This document shows, piece by piece, positions 36,416 to 44,341 of a stretch of DNA of 48,585 nucleotides (positions are counted from its first letter, which is position 1; every line of letters starts with the position of its first letter). This DNA comes from Pseudomonadota bacterium (GTDB lineage Bacteria; Pseudomonadota; Alphaproteobacteria; Rhizobiales; Hyphomicrobiaceae), in assembly GCA_023405815.1 (NCBI GenBank), contig JAEXXM010000013.1, positions 1-48,585 on the forward strand, given 5' to 3'. The translations under genes and the position numbers were made by a program. The notes beneath the pieces are model-generated. The model worked only from the letters and a program-made list of their open reading frames with translations, searched no databases and was not told the origin of the DNA.

Positions 36416-36577
36416 AGTTGCGGCGTGAGGCTCCAAGAGGCGGCGCCGGCCCCGAAACGGGTCGGCCGAGATCCGCGATGGTGGCGGGATTAATTGCCCC
36501 GCACCAATAGTCGGCAAGGCCCACGAATTCAAGCGTATGAGGGTCGCAACTTCGGCCGACGCGGATCAGGCCGACAT

Positions 36578-36958
36578 TCAGGCCGCCGGGCCCAGGGAGG
36601 CAATGTACCGGCGGGCGGCGCCGGCCGCCTCCTCGAGGCGGCGCACCACGTGCCCGCGCTCGGCGGCGTCGGGCAACGGCTTCAAGCGCTCCGCGCTCTC
36701 GGCGATGGTTGCCAGCGACCACGCGCCGACGGCACGGGCCGATCCCTTGAGGGTATGCGCCGCCATGCCCCACTCCTTCTCGGACTGGGCATTCTTCAAG
36801 GCCGAGATGGTGATGGGGAGCTGGTCCGCGAACAGCCCGAGGATCTCGATCTCCAAGCGCTCGTCGCCCATGGTGAATCGGCGCAGATGGCCGAGATCCA
36901 CGGGTACCTGCGCGTCATCAGGCGGAACGCCGTTGCCCTGCGCACAAGCTCTTGCCAT
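36578..36958 (-). CDS. Single-domain HPt (histidine phosphotransfer) protein
   Basis: 126 residues from ATG 36958, with GGAAGAG eight bases upstream. The HPt four-helix bundle carries the phospho-accepting AAHTLKGSARAVGA (His68, Lys71, Gly72), preceded by FADQLPITISALKNA. Such proteins pass phosphate from hybrid kinases to response regulators. CckA normally uses ChpT, a different, dimeric fold, so this HPt probably serves another hybrid kinase. It lies upstream of the ferredoxin gene on the same strand (162-bp gap) and is divergent from the large coiled-coil gene. Confidence 0.88.
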   Translation of the reverse strand: MARACAQGNGVPPDDAQVPVDLGHLRRFTMGDERLEIEILGLFADQLPITISALKNAQSEKEWGMAAHTLKGSARAVGAWSLATIAESAERLKPLPDAAERGHVVRRLEEAAGAARRYIASLGPAA

Positions 36959-37309
36959 CGCTTTCACTCTTCCGCACCGGGAGCGGCCCGGAAATGAGCC
37001 TATCCACGTCCAGTAAGCCGCAGCCAACCCTCACACACAGCTAATAAATGGCCGTAAATTGCGCCCCTCCAACTTGAGCATTAACCTTCGGGCGAATCGC
37101 GCGCTCCGGGTGATCGGAGGAACGGGCGGAGAAACCTTTCTTTCGCCCCAAACTGCGGCCAAGCGTTGGGTGACGGGTGGATTGGCTTTTCTGATTGCGG
37201 CTGTTGGGGTTGGCCCCGGGGGATTGGGCCAGGCGCCGCGTCCCGAATGGCTTCGGACTCCCCGTTCGATCGCGTGCTCTTTTTGACGGGGTGAGGAGAC
37301 GCGTCAGGC
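36959..37309. other. 351-bp divergent intergenic region (HPt / coiled-coil gene)
   Basis: Holds the promoters of both genes. A plus-strand frame at 37059-37286 has a hydrophobic stretch but no ribosome-binding site. CCCGTTCGATC... with a later GACGGGG (37261-37290) can form a loose stem just before the coiled-coil gene. No known regulatory box was identified. Confidence 0.45.
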
Positions 37310-40096
37310 ATGGACGGGGCGATGGCGCAAGACAAGAACACTCTCGACGCGCACGAGGATGACGTTCGTTCGGAACCGGCATTGCCGCTTCCCGGCGAAG
37401 CTGCGTCGTCGACGGCCGCGGCCGAGACCAACGACCCCGCCTTCGAGCATGCCCAGCCCCCTGCGCTGCTGCCGCCGCCGCTCCCCAAGAGCGCGGGCTT
37501 CATCCCCGCGGCAACGCCTCCAGAGCTTCCTCCAGAAGAAAAATCGCTGATCGAGCAGCCGGCGCCCGAGCCCGAAGCGTCCGATGCCGAGGCGGAGCCC
37601 GTGGGCCCGCGACGGCGCATGGCACGCCGCCGGCCTGCAGGGCCTTCGCGCAACAGGATCGCTGCCAACGACGATGGCCCCAGCATCGGCGGCCTCATCT
37701 TCGCGCTGCAGCAGAAGCCATCGAACGCGCCGTTCAAATATGCGGCCATCGCCAGCGCTGTCTGGGTCATCTTCGGCGCGGCCTTCGCCATCGCCTCGCT
37801 CAGTAGCGATACGAGCGATCTCAGCTGGCTCGCTCTGCTCACGCGGCCGTCGACGTTTCTCACCATCGCTGCCATCGTCGTGCCCGTCGGCCTCCTGTGG
37901 CTGATGGCATTGCTCGCCTGGCGCACCGAGGAGCTGCGGCTGCGCTCATCGACCATGACCGAGGTCGCCATCCGTCTCGCCGAGCCTGATCGCCTCGCGG
38001 AGCAGAACGCTGCATCGCTGGGACAGGCGGTGCGGCGGCAGGTCGGCTTCATGAACGATGCGATCTCGCGCGCACTCGGGCGCGCCGGCGAGCTCGAAGC
38101 CATGGTGCACAACGAAGTCGCCGTACTCGAGCGCTCCTACGAGGACAACGAGCGCAAGATTCGCGGACTGATCTCCGAGCTGTCGGGCGAGCGCCACGCG
38201 CTCGTCAATACATCGGACCGGGTGTCCGAGAGCCTGTTGCGGCTCGGAAGCGAGATACCCTCGCTGATCGAGAAGCTGTCCGAGCAGCAAGTGAAGCTTG
38301 CCAAGGTCATCGAGGGCGCGGGCGAGAACCTCACCATGCTCGAGACGTCGCTGGCGCAGAGCGTCGGCAACCTCGAGAGCTCCGTGGGCGGGCGCACCGA
38401 GCAGCTGCAAAACGTTTTGGAGAACTACACGACGGCGCTCGCCGGCGCGCTCGGCAGCCGCGCCGAGCAACTACAGACGACGTTCGACAGCCAGCTCCTG
38501 CAGCTCGACTCCTCGCTTGCCAATCGCACCGAAAACCTGCAAACGGTGTTCGAGGAGTATGCCCGGGCGCTCGATGCGGCGCTCGCCAATCGTGCCCAGG
38601 CGCTCGACTACCAGCTCATCGAACGCACGCGCTCGCTGGACGAGGCGTTCGGCGAGCGGCTGCGCATGTTCGATGAATCCATCATGCGCTCCACGCAGGC
38701 GATCGATACCGCCGTCGTCGACAAGACGCAGGCACTTACCAGCGCGCTCGATGCGCACGCCGTCAGCTTCCGCGAGACCATCGGCAAGCAGGCCGCGGAC
38801 CTCGACGACGCGCTGATGCACGGCATCAACTCGGTGCGCCGTGCATCGGAGAACATCACGCGCCAGTCGATCAAGGCGATGGAAGGCCTCGCCAACCAGT
38901 CCTCGCTCTTGCAAAACATCTCCGAGAACCTCCTGACGCAGATCGGCGGCATCACTGGTCGTTTCGAGAACCAGGGCCAGCAGATCATGAAGGCGGCCAA
39001 CGCGCTCGAGACGGTCAACTTCAGAATCGACAAGACGCTGCAGAACCGCCACGCCGAGCTGACGCAGACGCTCGACCGCCTCGCCGGCAAGGCCGACGAG
39101 TTCACGAGCTTCGTCGGCGACTACTCGACCTCGATCGCCGGATCGCTGTCGGATGCGGACCAGCGCGCACGCAGCGAGCTGGAGCGCATGCGCGCCTCGG
39201 CCGCCGCCGAAAGCGAGCGCACGCTTGAAGACTTGCGCAGCCGCCTCAACGTCGTGTCATCGGCAGTGACGAGCGAGCTCGGCTCGCTGACCAACCGCTT
39301 TACCGAGACCTCGGAGGAGATGCGCCAGCAGGCTTCGCGCACGGCTTCGGAAATCGCTGCCGAGCAGGCGCGTCTGCGCGGAGAGATGGAGCGCCTGCCG
39401 ATGACGGCGCAGGAGAGCTCGGAAGGCATGCGGCGCGCGCTGCAGGACCAGATCAAGGCGCTCGATCAGCTTTCGCAGCTTGCCGCGCGCACCGCCGCAC
39501 AGCGCGATGTCGTGCCGCCGCCGACGCTGCAGTCGGAGACGCTGGCGCCGGTCGCGCAGCCGCCTCGCCGCGCCCCGCACGAACAGGCGCGGTCGATCAC
39601 GTCGCTCTCCTCCACCATTGCGCAGGAGCTCGGCAATCGCCAACGCCAGCGCGGCGTGCCAGCCGATGCCCGTGAGGGCTGGTCGCTCGGCGATCTTCTA
39701 GCTCGCGCCTCGCGCGATGAGGACGGGGCCGGGCATGTCGGCGGAGCACAGCGCGGCGGTGCGGCCTTCAACCTCGACCTCGAAGCGATCGCGCGCGCGC
39801 TCGATCCTGCCACCGCGGCGGCGATCTGGGCGCGCATCCGCTCCGGCCAGCGCGGGGTGATGGTGCGCAGCATATACGGCAACGAGGGTCGGGCGCTGTT
39901 CGACGACGTGAGCCATCGCTGCCGCAACGACGGGGAGCTGTCGCGAACCGTGGCGCGCTATCTCTCGGATTTCGAGCGCATCATCGCCGATTCCGATGCA
40001 CGCGATCCGAGCGGGCGCCTGTCCCAGGGACAGCTCGTCTCCGACACAGGCCGTGTCTACCTGTTCCTCGCCCACGCATCCGGCCGGCTCGCCTGA
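37310..40096 (+). CDS. Large membrane-anchored coiled-coil protein resembling growth pole ring protein (GPR)
   Basis: 928 residues from ATG 37310 (ATG 37322 is an alternative). Layout: a Pro/Ala/Glu-rich disordered N-terminus (1-100), an Arg-rich patch (101-116), two membrane helices (about 143-164 and 183-204), then about 550 residues of continuous helical coiled coil with recurrent LANRTENLQTVFEEYARALDAAL-like units, similar to apolipoprotein A1/A4/E repeats. A linker follows, then a compact C-terminal domain: GWSLGDLLARAS, NLDLEAIARALDPATAAAIWARIRSGQRGVMVRSIY ... GRVYLFLAHASGRL. Rhizobiales GPR (Agrobacterium) has the same order and organises polar growth, but is about 2100 residues; this one is less than half. 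The epimerase gene starts seven bases after its stop. Confidence 0.78.
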   Translation: MDGAMAQDKNTLDAHEDDVRSEPALPLPGEAASSTAAAETNDPAFEHAQPPALLPPPLPKSAGFIPAATPPELPPEEKSLIEQPAPEPEASDAEAEPVGPRRRMARRRPAGPSRNRIAANDDGPSIGGLIFALQQKPSNAPFKYAAIASAVWVIFGAAFAIASLSSDTSDLSWLALLTRPSTFLTIAAIVVPVGLLWLMALLAWRTEELRLRSSTMTEVAIRLAEPDRLAEQNAASLGQAVRRQVGFMNDAISRALGRAGELEAMVHNEVAVLERSYEDNERKIRGLISELSGERHALVNTSDRVSESLLRLGSEIPSLIEKLSEQQVKLAKVIEGAGENLTMLETSLAQSVGNLESSVGGRTEQLQNVLENYTTALAGALGSRAEQLQTTFDSQLLQLDSSLANRTENLQTVFEEYARALDAALANRAQALDYQLIERTRSLDEAFGERLRMFDESIMRSTQAIDTAVVDKTQALTSALDAHAVSFRETIGKQAADLDDALMHGINSVRRASENITRQSIKAMEGLANQSSLLQNISENLLTQIGGITGRFENQGQQIMKAANALETVNFRIDKTLQNRHAELTQTLDRLAGKADEFTSFVGDYSTSIAGSLSDADQRARSELERMRASAAAESERTLEDLRSRLNVVSSAVTSELGSLTNRFTETSEEMRQQASRTASEIAAEQARLRGEMERLPMTAQESSEGMRRALQDQIKALDQLSQLAARTAAQRDVVPPPTLQSETLAPVAQPPRRAPHEQARSITSLSSTIAQELGNRQRQRGVPADAREGWSLGDLLARASRDEDGAGHVGGAQRGGAAFNLDLEAIARALDPATAAAIWARIRSGQRGVMVRSIYGNEGRALFDDVSHRCRNDGELSRTVARYLSDFERIIADSDARDPSGRLSQGQLVSDTGRVYLFLAHASGRLA

Positions 40097-40103
40097 GCCC
40101 ACC

Positions 40104-41093
40104 ATGACCGCATCGGCCGCCGAAGCGCATCTCGTCGAGGCCCGCGCCGAGGCCTGGCCGCTTGCGAAGCCTTTCGTCATCGCCCGCGGCGCCAAGACGG
40201 AGGCGCACGTCATCGTCGCGCACGTCGCGGCGAACGGCCATTCGGGGCGTGGCGAGGCGGTCCCTTATGCGCGCTACGGCGAGACCGTCGACGATGCGAT
40301 CACGGCGCTGCGCCGTTTGACGGGTCCCCTCACGCGCGCACGAGTGGCAAACGAGCTTCCTGCCGGAGCGGCCCGCAATGCACTCGATTGCGCGCTGTGG
40401 GATCTCGAGGCCAAGATTTCCAGCAAACGCGCGTTCGAACTCGCAGGGTTGCCCGCGCCGCAGGCGGCGATGACCTGCTACACGCTGAGCCTCGGTGCGC
40501 CCGAGCAGATGGCTGTCGATGCCAAGGCCGTGCCGCATCTGAAGCTGCTCAAGCTGAAACTGGGCGGCGCAGGCGACGATGAGCGCATGGCGGCGGTGCG
40601 CTCGGCGCGTCCCGACGCACGGCTCGTCGCCGATGCCAACGAGGCTTGGCGACCGGACCAACTCGCTTCGTTCCTCGCTGCCGCGGCCGCGGCGAACGTC
40701 GAGCTCATCGAGCAGCCGCTGCGCGCCGGCGCCGACGACGCCTTGAGCCGCATCGCGCGCATCGTGCCCGTCTGTGCCGACGAAAGCGCGCACACCAGCG
40801 CCGATCTCGCCGCGCTCGCCGACCGCTACGATGCCGTGAACATCAAGCTCGACAAGACCGGCGGCCTCACCGAGGCGCTGGCGATGGCCAGGGCTGCCAA
40901 GAGCCAAGGCTTCAAGATCATGGTCGGCTCGATGGTCGCCACCTCGCTTGCCGCCGCGCCGGCAATGCTGCTCTCCGGCTTCGCCGATTGGGTGGACCTC
41001 GACGGGCCGCTGCTGCTGGCGCGCGACCGCGAGCCGCCGCTGGACATCGTCGACGGGTGGATCAGTCCCCCAGCGCCCGAGTTGTGGGGCTAA
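40104..41093 (+). CDS. dgcA: Enolase-superfamily dipeptide epimerase / N-acetyl-D-glutamate racemase (DgcA type)
   Basis: 329 residues from ATG 40104. Family hallmarks: VIARGAKTEAHVIVAHV, GRGEAVPYARYGETV, the catalytic KLK (Lys150, Lys152), metal ligands Asp177 (VADANEAW), Glu203 (LIEQPL) and Asp226 (ADES), and NIKLDKTGGLTEAL with the second catalytic lysine near 248-251. Known relatives interconvert L-Ala-D-Glu and L-Ala-L-Glu from murein peptides, or racemise N-acetyl-D-glutamate. The N-terminal motif set is closer to the DgcA group, whose usual neighbour dgcN is not here. It lies seven bases after the GPR-like gene. Its last 32 bases overlap the convergent MFS gene. Confidence 0.88.
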   Translation: MTASAAEAHLVEARAEAWPLAKPFVIARGAKTEAHVIVAHVAANGHSGRGEAVPYARYGETVDDAITALRRLTGPLTRARVANELPAGAARNALDCALWDLEAKISSKRAFELAGLPAPQAAMTCYTLSLGAPEQMAVDAKAVPHLKLLKLKLGGAGDDERMAAVRSARPDARLVADANEAWRPDQLASFLAAAAAANVELIEQPLRAGADDALSRIARIVPVCADESAHTSADLAALADRYDAVNIKLDKTGGLTEALAMARAAKSQGFKIMVGSMVATSLAAAPAMLLSGFADWVDLDGPLLLARDREPPLDIVDGWISPPAPELWG

Positions 41094-42324
41094 CCGCAGG
41101 GGCATCGGCGCCCTCGTCCCATAGCGGCCGGCCGTCCCAGCCGCGCAGCAGCATGATGCCCGCCGCAAGCCCGGCCGCCGCCACCGCCGCCGGCACGAGA
41201 AACACCATGCCGCCGATGGCGTCATAGAGGGCGCCGGAAATTAGCCCGACGATGCCGAGCATCAACCCGGCGGCGATGGTGTTGTAGAAGGCCTGGGCGG
41301 TACCCATGCCAGCGTGCGGTACCGCGCGGCTGATAAAGAGGATGGCGCCGAGGTGGGCCGCGCCGTAGGTGAACGCGTGAAGCGCCTGCAGCGGCACCAG
41401 CACATAAAGGGGCGGGTCGAAGGCAGTCCCCGTCCAGCGCAGGACGGATGCTCCGGCACCGACTGCGATCAGTTGCGCCGGTCCAAGGCGTCCTGCAACG
41501 GGCGCCGAGAACGCAAAGAGGACCACCTCGGCAGATACGCCGATCGCCCACAGGGCACCGACCCATGCCGCTGGCAGGCCCTGCGACTGCCAGTAGAGTG
41601 CGCCGAAGGTGTAGAAGGTCGCGTGCGCCCCATGGGTGCAGCCGATGGCGATCAGGAAGAGCACGAACAGGCGCGAGCCGAGGAGGCGCGCCGGAGACGA
41701 CGACCTCCAGTCGATGCGCGGCCGGGCTAAAGCGAGTGTGGACACCGCAGGGCCCGGCAGCGCGTGAGCCGCGGCGATGGTCAACATGGCGGCGGCGCCG
41801 ATCATCCATATGGCAGAGCCACCACCCAGCGCCTCGATGGCCATGCCGCCGAGAAAGTTGGCGATGATGAAGGTGACGGAGCCCCAGAGCCGCATCCGGC
41901 CGTAGTCCAGCCCGTCACTGCGGACAGCGCGGGCGGCCAAAGTCTCGATCAGCGGCACCATCGTGCCGTTGGCGAGCAGGAAGGCGACGCCGAGGACGAG
42001 GATCGGTCCGTAGCCTGATGCGAACCCCAGGCCGATGACCATGGCCAGGGCGCCCCACGCAAGACTGGTGATCACCAGCCGGTAGTCACCGACACGGTCA
42101 GCAAGGAGCCCGATTCCGGGGGTCACCAGCAGGCGGATGAACAGCGGAGCCGCCGTGACGGTCGATATTTCCAACGGGTCGAGGCCGCGGGCATGCAGCC
42201 AGACGGGAAAATACGGGACGACCACCCCGTAGGCGAGGAACAGGGCGGCGAAGAAGGCGGCAATGCGCAGCCCGAGGGGGCCGGCGGTCGGTCCAGTGCC
42301 GAGGACGAGGTTAAGCGCGCGCAT
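41062..42324 (-). CDS. MFS transporter (HcaT-like / phenylpropionate permease family)
   Basis: 420 residues from ATG 42324. Twelve membrane helices; N-terminal block FFAALFLAYGVVVPYFPVWLHARGLDPLEISTV and LLADRVGDYRLV (MFS motif A region), then DYGRMRLWGSVTFIIANFLGG, typical of the MFS_1-like / 3-phenylpropionate permease group. The second half includes HGAHATFYTFGALYWQSQGLPAAWVGALWAIGV and ALHAFTYGAAHLGAILFISR. The substrate cannot be assigned. The gene converges on the epimerase and the two reading frames overlap by 32 bp at the 3' ends. No good ribosome-binding site is visible. Confidence 0.88.
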   Translation of the reverse strand: MRALNLVLGTGPTAGPLGLRIAAFFAALFLAYGVVVPYFPVWLHARGLDPLEISTVTAAPLFIRLLVTPGIGLLADRVGDYRLVITSLAWGALAMVIGLGFASGYGPILVLGVAFLLANGTMVPLIETLAARAVRSDGLDYGRMRLWGSVTFIIANFLGGMAIEALGGGSAIWMIGAAAMLTIAAAHALPGPAVSTLALARPRIDWRSSSPARLLGSRLFVLFLIAIGCTHGAHATFYTFGALYWQSQGLPAAWVGALWAIGVSAEVVLFAFSAPVAGRLGPAQLIAVGAGASVLRWTGTAFDPPLYVLVPLQALHAFTYGAAHLGAILFISRAVPHAGMGTAQAFYNTIAAGLMLGIVGLISGALYDAIGGMVFLVPAAVAAAGLAAGIMLLRGWDGRPLWDEGADAPAVSPTTRALGD

Positions 42325-42624
42325 CGCAGTCAGCCGAGGGGCCCGAGAATCGGGCCGGTGGCACCTTCTAATCGATCCCGCGTCGGGCAGATATCGCGCT
42401 TGGGTGCAGCGCAAAAAGAAACCGGTCCGGATGGACCGGACCGGTTCTTCAGCCAAGTCGGGTGGCGCCCCTAATCGCCTGCCCGACGCTCCCCCCGGAG
42501 CTCGAAAACGATGCCAAGGCATCGCGTTGCCCAAATTTGTTACAGAACGACGTGCTGCCCGCAAGAGGGCAGAACAACATTCAGACAAACACGGTGCACA
42601 CGCGCCACAGGTGCACGCGCCGGA
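42325..42624. other. 300-bp intergenic region between thiD and MFS gene
   Basis: Contains the terminator at 42411-42446 and two further short hairpins, GATGCC-AA-GGCATC (42510-42523) and CTGCCC-GCAAGA-GGGCAG (42555-42572). A near-direct repeat GGTGCAC(AC)GCGCC occurs near 42591-42618. No protein frame looks real. Confidence 0.5.
42411..42446 (-). terminator. Rho-independent terminator downstream of ccdA-thiD
   Basis: A perfect 10-bp stem, ACCGGTCCGG with CCGGACCGGT, around a five-base loop (42421-42445). On the minus strand it is followed by TTTCTTTTTG. It lies about 180 bp beyond the thiD stop. Confidence 0.85.
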
Positions 42625-43455
42625 TCAGCTTTTCGGCGGCCGCTCAATGGCATGTAGATGATCGACCGGTCCCGCGCCATGACCGATGCGCATGTCGACG
42701 GCCGCAAGCAATGCGGCGTGCACAAATTGTTTCGCCAGTCTCGTTGCTGCGAGGAGAGGCTCGCCGCGCGCCAAATAGGCAGCGATCGCCGCCGAGAGCG
42801 TGCATCCCGTGCCGTGCGTGTTTCGCGTCGCAACGCGCGGCCGCGCAAGGCGCATCGTCGATGCATCGGCGATGGCAAGGATGTCGACGGCTTCGCTGCT
42901 CTCGCCGTGTCCGCCTTTGACGAGCACAGCCTTGGGGCCAAGCGCGAGCAGCGCGCGCGCTTGAGCCTCCATCTCCGCCTCAGTCCTCGCCACCGACGTC
43001 GACAACAGTCGCGCCGCCTCGGCGAGGTTGGGCGTGACGAGATCGGCGAGCGGGAGCAAGTCATCGCGCACAGCATCGACGGCGTCGGACGCGAGCAGGA
43101 GGTCGCCGCTGGTCGCCACCATGACGGGATCGACGATCAGCGGATGCAGGTCGTGCCGGCGCACGCTCTCGGCGACAGCGAGCACGGTCGCGCGGTCACC
43201 CAGCATACCGGTCTTGGTTGCGGCGACACGCAGGTCATCGGCGACGGCGTCGATCTGCTGAGCGACGAAGCGCGGCGGCACGGCGTGAATGGCAGAGACA
43301 CCGCGGGTGTTCTGCGCGGTGAGCGCGGTGAGGACGCTTGCGCCATAGACGCCGAGCGCGGTGAAGGTCTTCAAGTCCGCCTGGATGCCGGCGCCGCCGG
43401 AGGAATCGGAGCCGGCGATGGTGAGCGCGATTGGCGTTGAAATGACGCCGGCCAT
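42625..43455 (-). CDS. thiD: Hydroxymethylpyrimidine/phosphomethylpyrimidine kinase
   Basis: 276 residues from ATG 43455. ThiD phosphorylates hydroxymethylpyrimidine twice to give HMP-PP for thiamine synthesis. The N-terminal substrate motif GSDSSGGAGIQAD is at 15-27; ATKTGMLGD lies near 79-87; HPLIVDPVMVATSG near 104-117; the C-terminal anion-hole motif NTHGTGCTLSAA near 215-226. Length and motifs fit. It starts 12 bp after the ccdA stop, so the two form an operon; the pairing is probably only positional. No other thiamine gene is nearby. Confidence 0.95.
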   Translation of the reverse strand: MAGVISTPIALTIAGSDSSGGAGIQADLKTFTALGVYGASVLTALTAQNTRGVSAIHAVPPRFVAQQIDAVADDLRVAATKTGMLGDRATVLAVAESVRRHDLHPLIVDPVMVATSGDLLLASDAVDAVRDDLLPLADLVTPNLAEAARLLSTSVARTEAEMEAQARALLALGPKAVLVKGGHGESSEAVDILAIADASTMRLARPRVATRNTHGTGCTLSAAIAAYLARGEPLLAATRLAKQFVHAALLAAVDMRIGHGAGPVDHLHAIERPPKS

Positions 43456-43467
43456 CTTCGATGCGCC

Positions 43468-44271
43468 TTACTGCTGCGGCGTGCCGCGCTGCATGATCTT
43501 CGTGCCGAGATCCTTGGGCGTCACGACTTCCTCGATCCTCGTCAAGGCCGGGAAGCGATCCAACAGCCAGCTCCCGAACCAGTTGATCGAGCCGGTGAAG
43601 AACAGGAGGCCGGTCAACACGAGGAAGGCACCCATCGCCTTCTCGACCTTGTCGAGGTGGCGGCGGAAGCGCTGCATGAAGCCGAGGAACGGGCGCAGGG
43701 CGACTGCGGCGAGGATGAACGGAATGCCAAGGCCCAACGAATAGACGAACAGGAGCTTCACGCCAGTCGCCAGGCTGCCCTCGTTGGCGGCGAGCGCGAG
43801 CACGGTCGCGAGCACGGGCCCGATGCATGGCGTCCACCCGAAAGCGAATGCAAGGCCGATGACGTAGGAGCCGATGTAGCTCACGCCGTGGTGATGCTGA
43901 TGGTGGTAGCGCGCCTCCTTGTAGAAGAGGTTGACGCGAAAGACGCCGAGGAAGTGCAGACCGAAGAGGATGATGACGAGGCCGGCGACGATCTCCAGCT
44001 CGCGCTTGTAGCTCTGGATGAACTGGCCGGCGAGCGAGGCGCCGGCGCCAAGGCTGACGAACACGGTGGTGAAACCGAGCACGAACAGGAGCGCGGCGAC
44101 GATCACGCGTTGCCAGACGTGCTTAGGGATGCCGCCCTCGGCGGTGAACTCGTCGATGGTTGTGCCGCCGAGATAGGAAAGATACGGCGGCACGAGCGGC
44201 AGCACGCACGGCGATAAAAAGCTCACCAGCCCTGCGAGCGCCACGCCGAAGTAGATCTGCAGATCGCCCAT
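43468..44271 (-). CDS. ccdA: CcdA-family cytochrome c biogenesis / thiol-disulfide transporter
   Basis: 267 residues, ATG 44271. Six or so membrane helices. The two electron-carrying cysteines are in their usual contexts: SPCVLPLVPPYLSYLGG (Cys22) and GWTPCIGP (Cys149). CcdA carries reducing power from cytoplasmic thioredoxin to the periplasm for cytochrome c maturation and thiol reduction. An unusual YHHQHHHG run (His123, 124, 126, 127, 128) sits in the loop before the second cysteine helix. The C-terminal tail is longer than in minimal CcdA. It is first in the operon with thiD and starts 70 bp after pgk. Confidence 0.92.
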   Translation of the reverse strand: MGDLQIYFGVALAGLVSFLSPCVLPLVPPYLSYLGGTTIDEFTAEGGIPKHVWQRVIVAALLFVLGFTTVFVSLGAGASLAGQFIQSYKRELEIVAGLVIILFGLHFLGVFRVNLFYKEARYHHQHHHGVSYIGSYVIGLAFAFGWTPCIGPVLATVLALAANEGSLATGVKLLFVYSLGLGIPFILAAVALRPFLGFMQRFRRHLDKVEKAMGAFLVLTGLLFFTGSINWFGSWLLDRFPALTRIEEVVTPKDLGTKIMQRGTPQQ

Positions 44272-44341
44272 GTGTACGCCTTCAACCGACCTACATGCTT
44301 CGTGCGGACGCGTGCCTACGTTACCCGGTTGCCATTAACGC

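Noticed and set aside
37059..37286. 75-residue frame upstream of the GPR-like gene
   Set aside because: It has a hydrophobic stretch, but there is no ribosome-binding site and codon use is unlike the neighbours. It fits better as promoter DNA.
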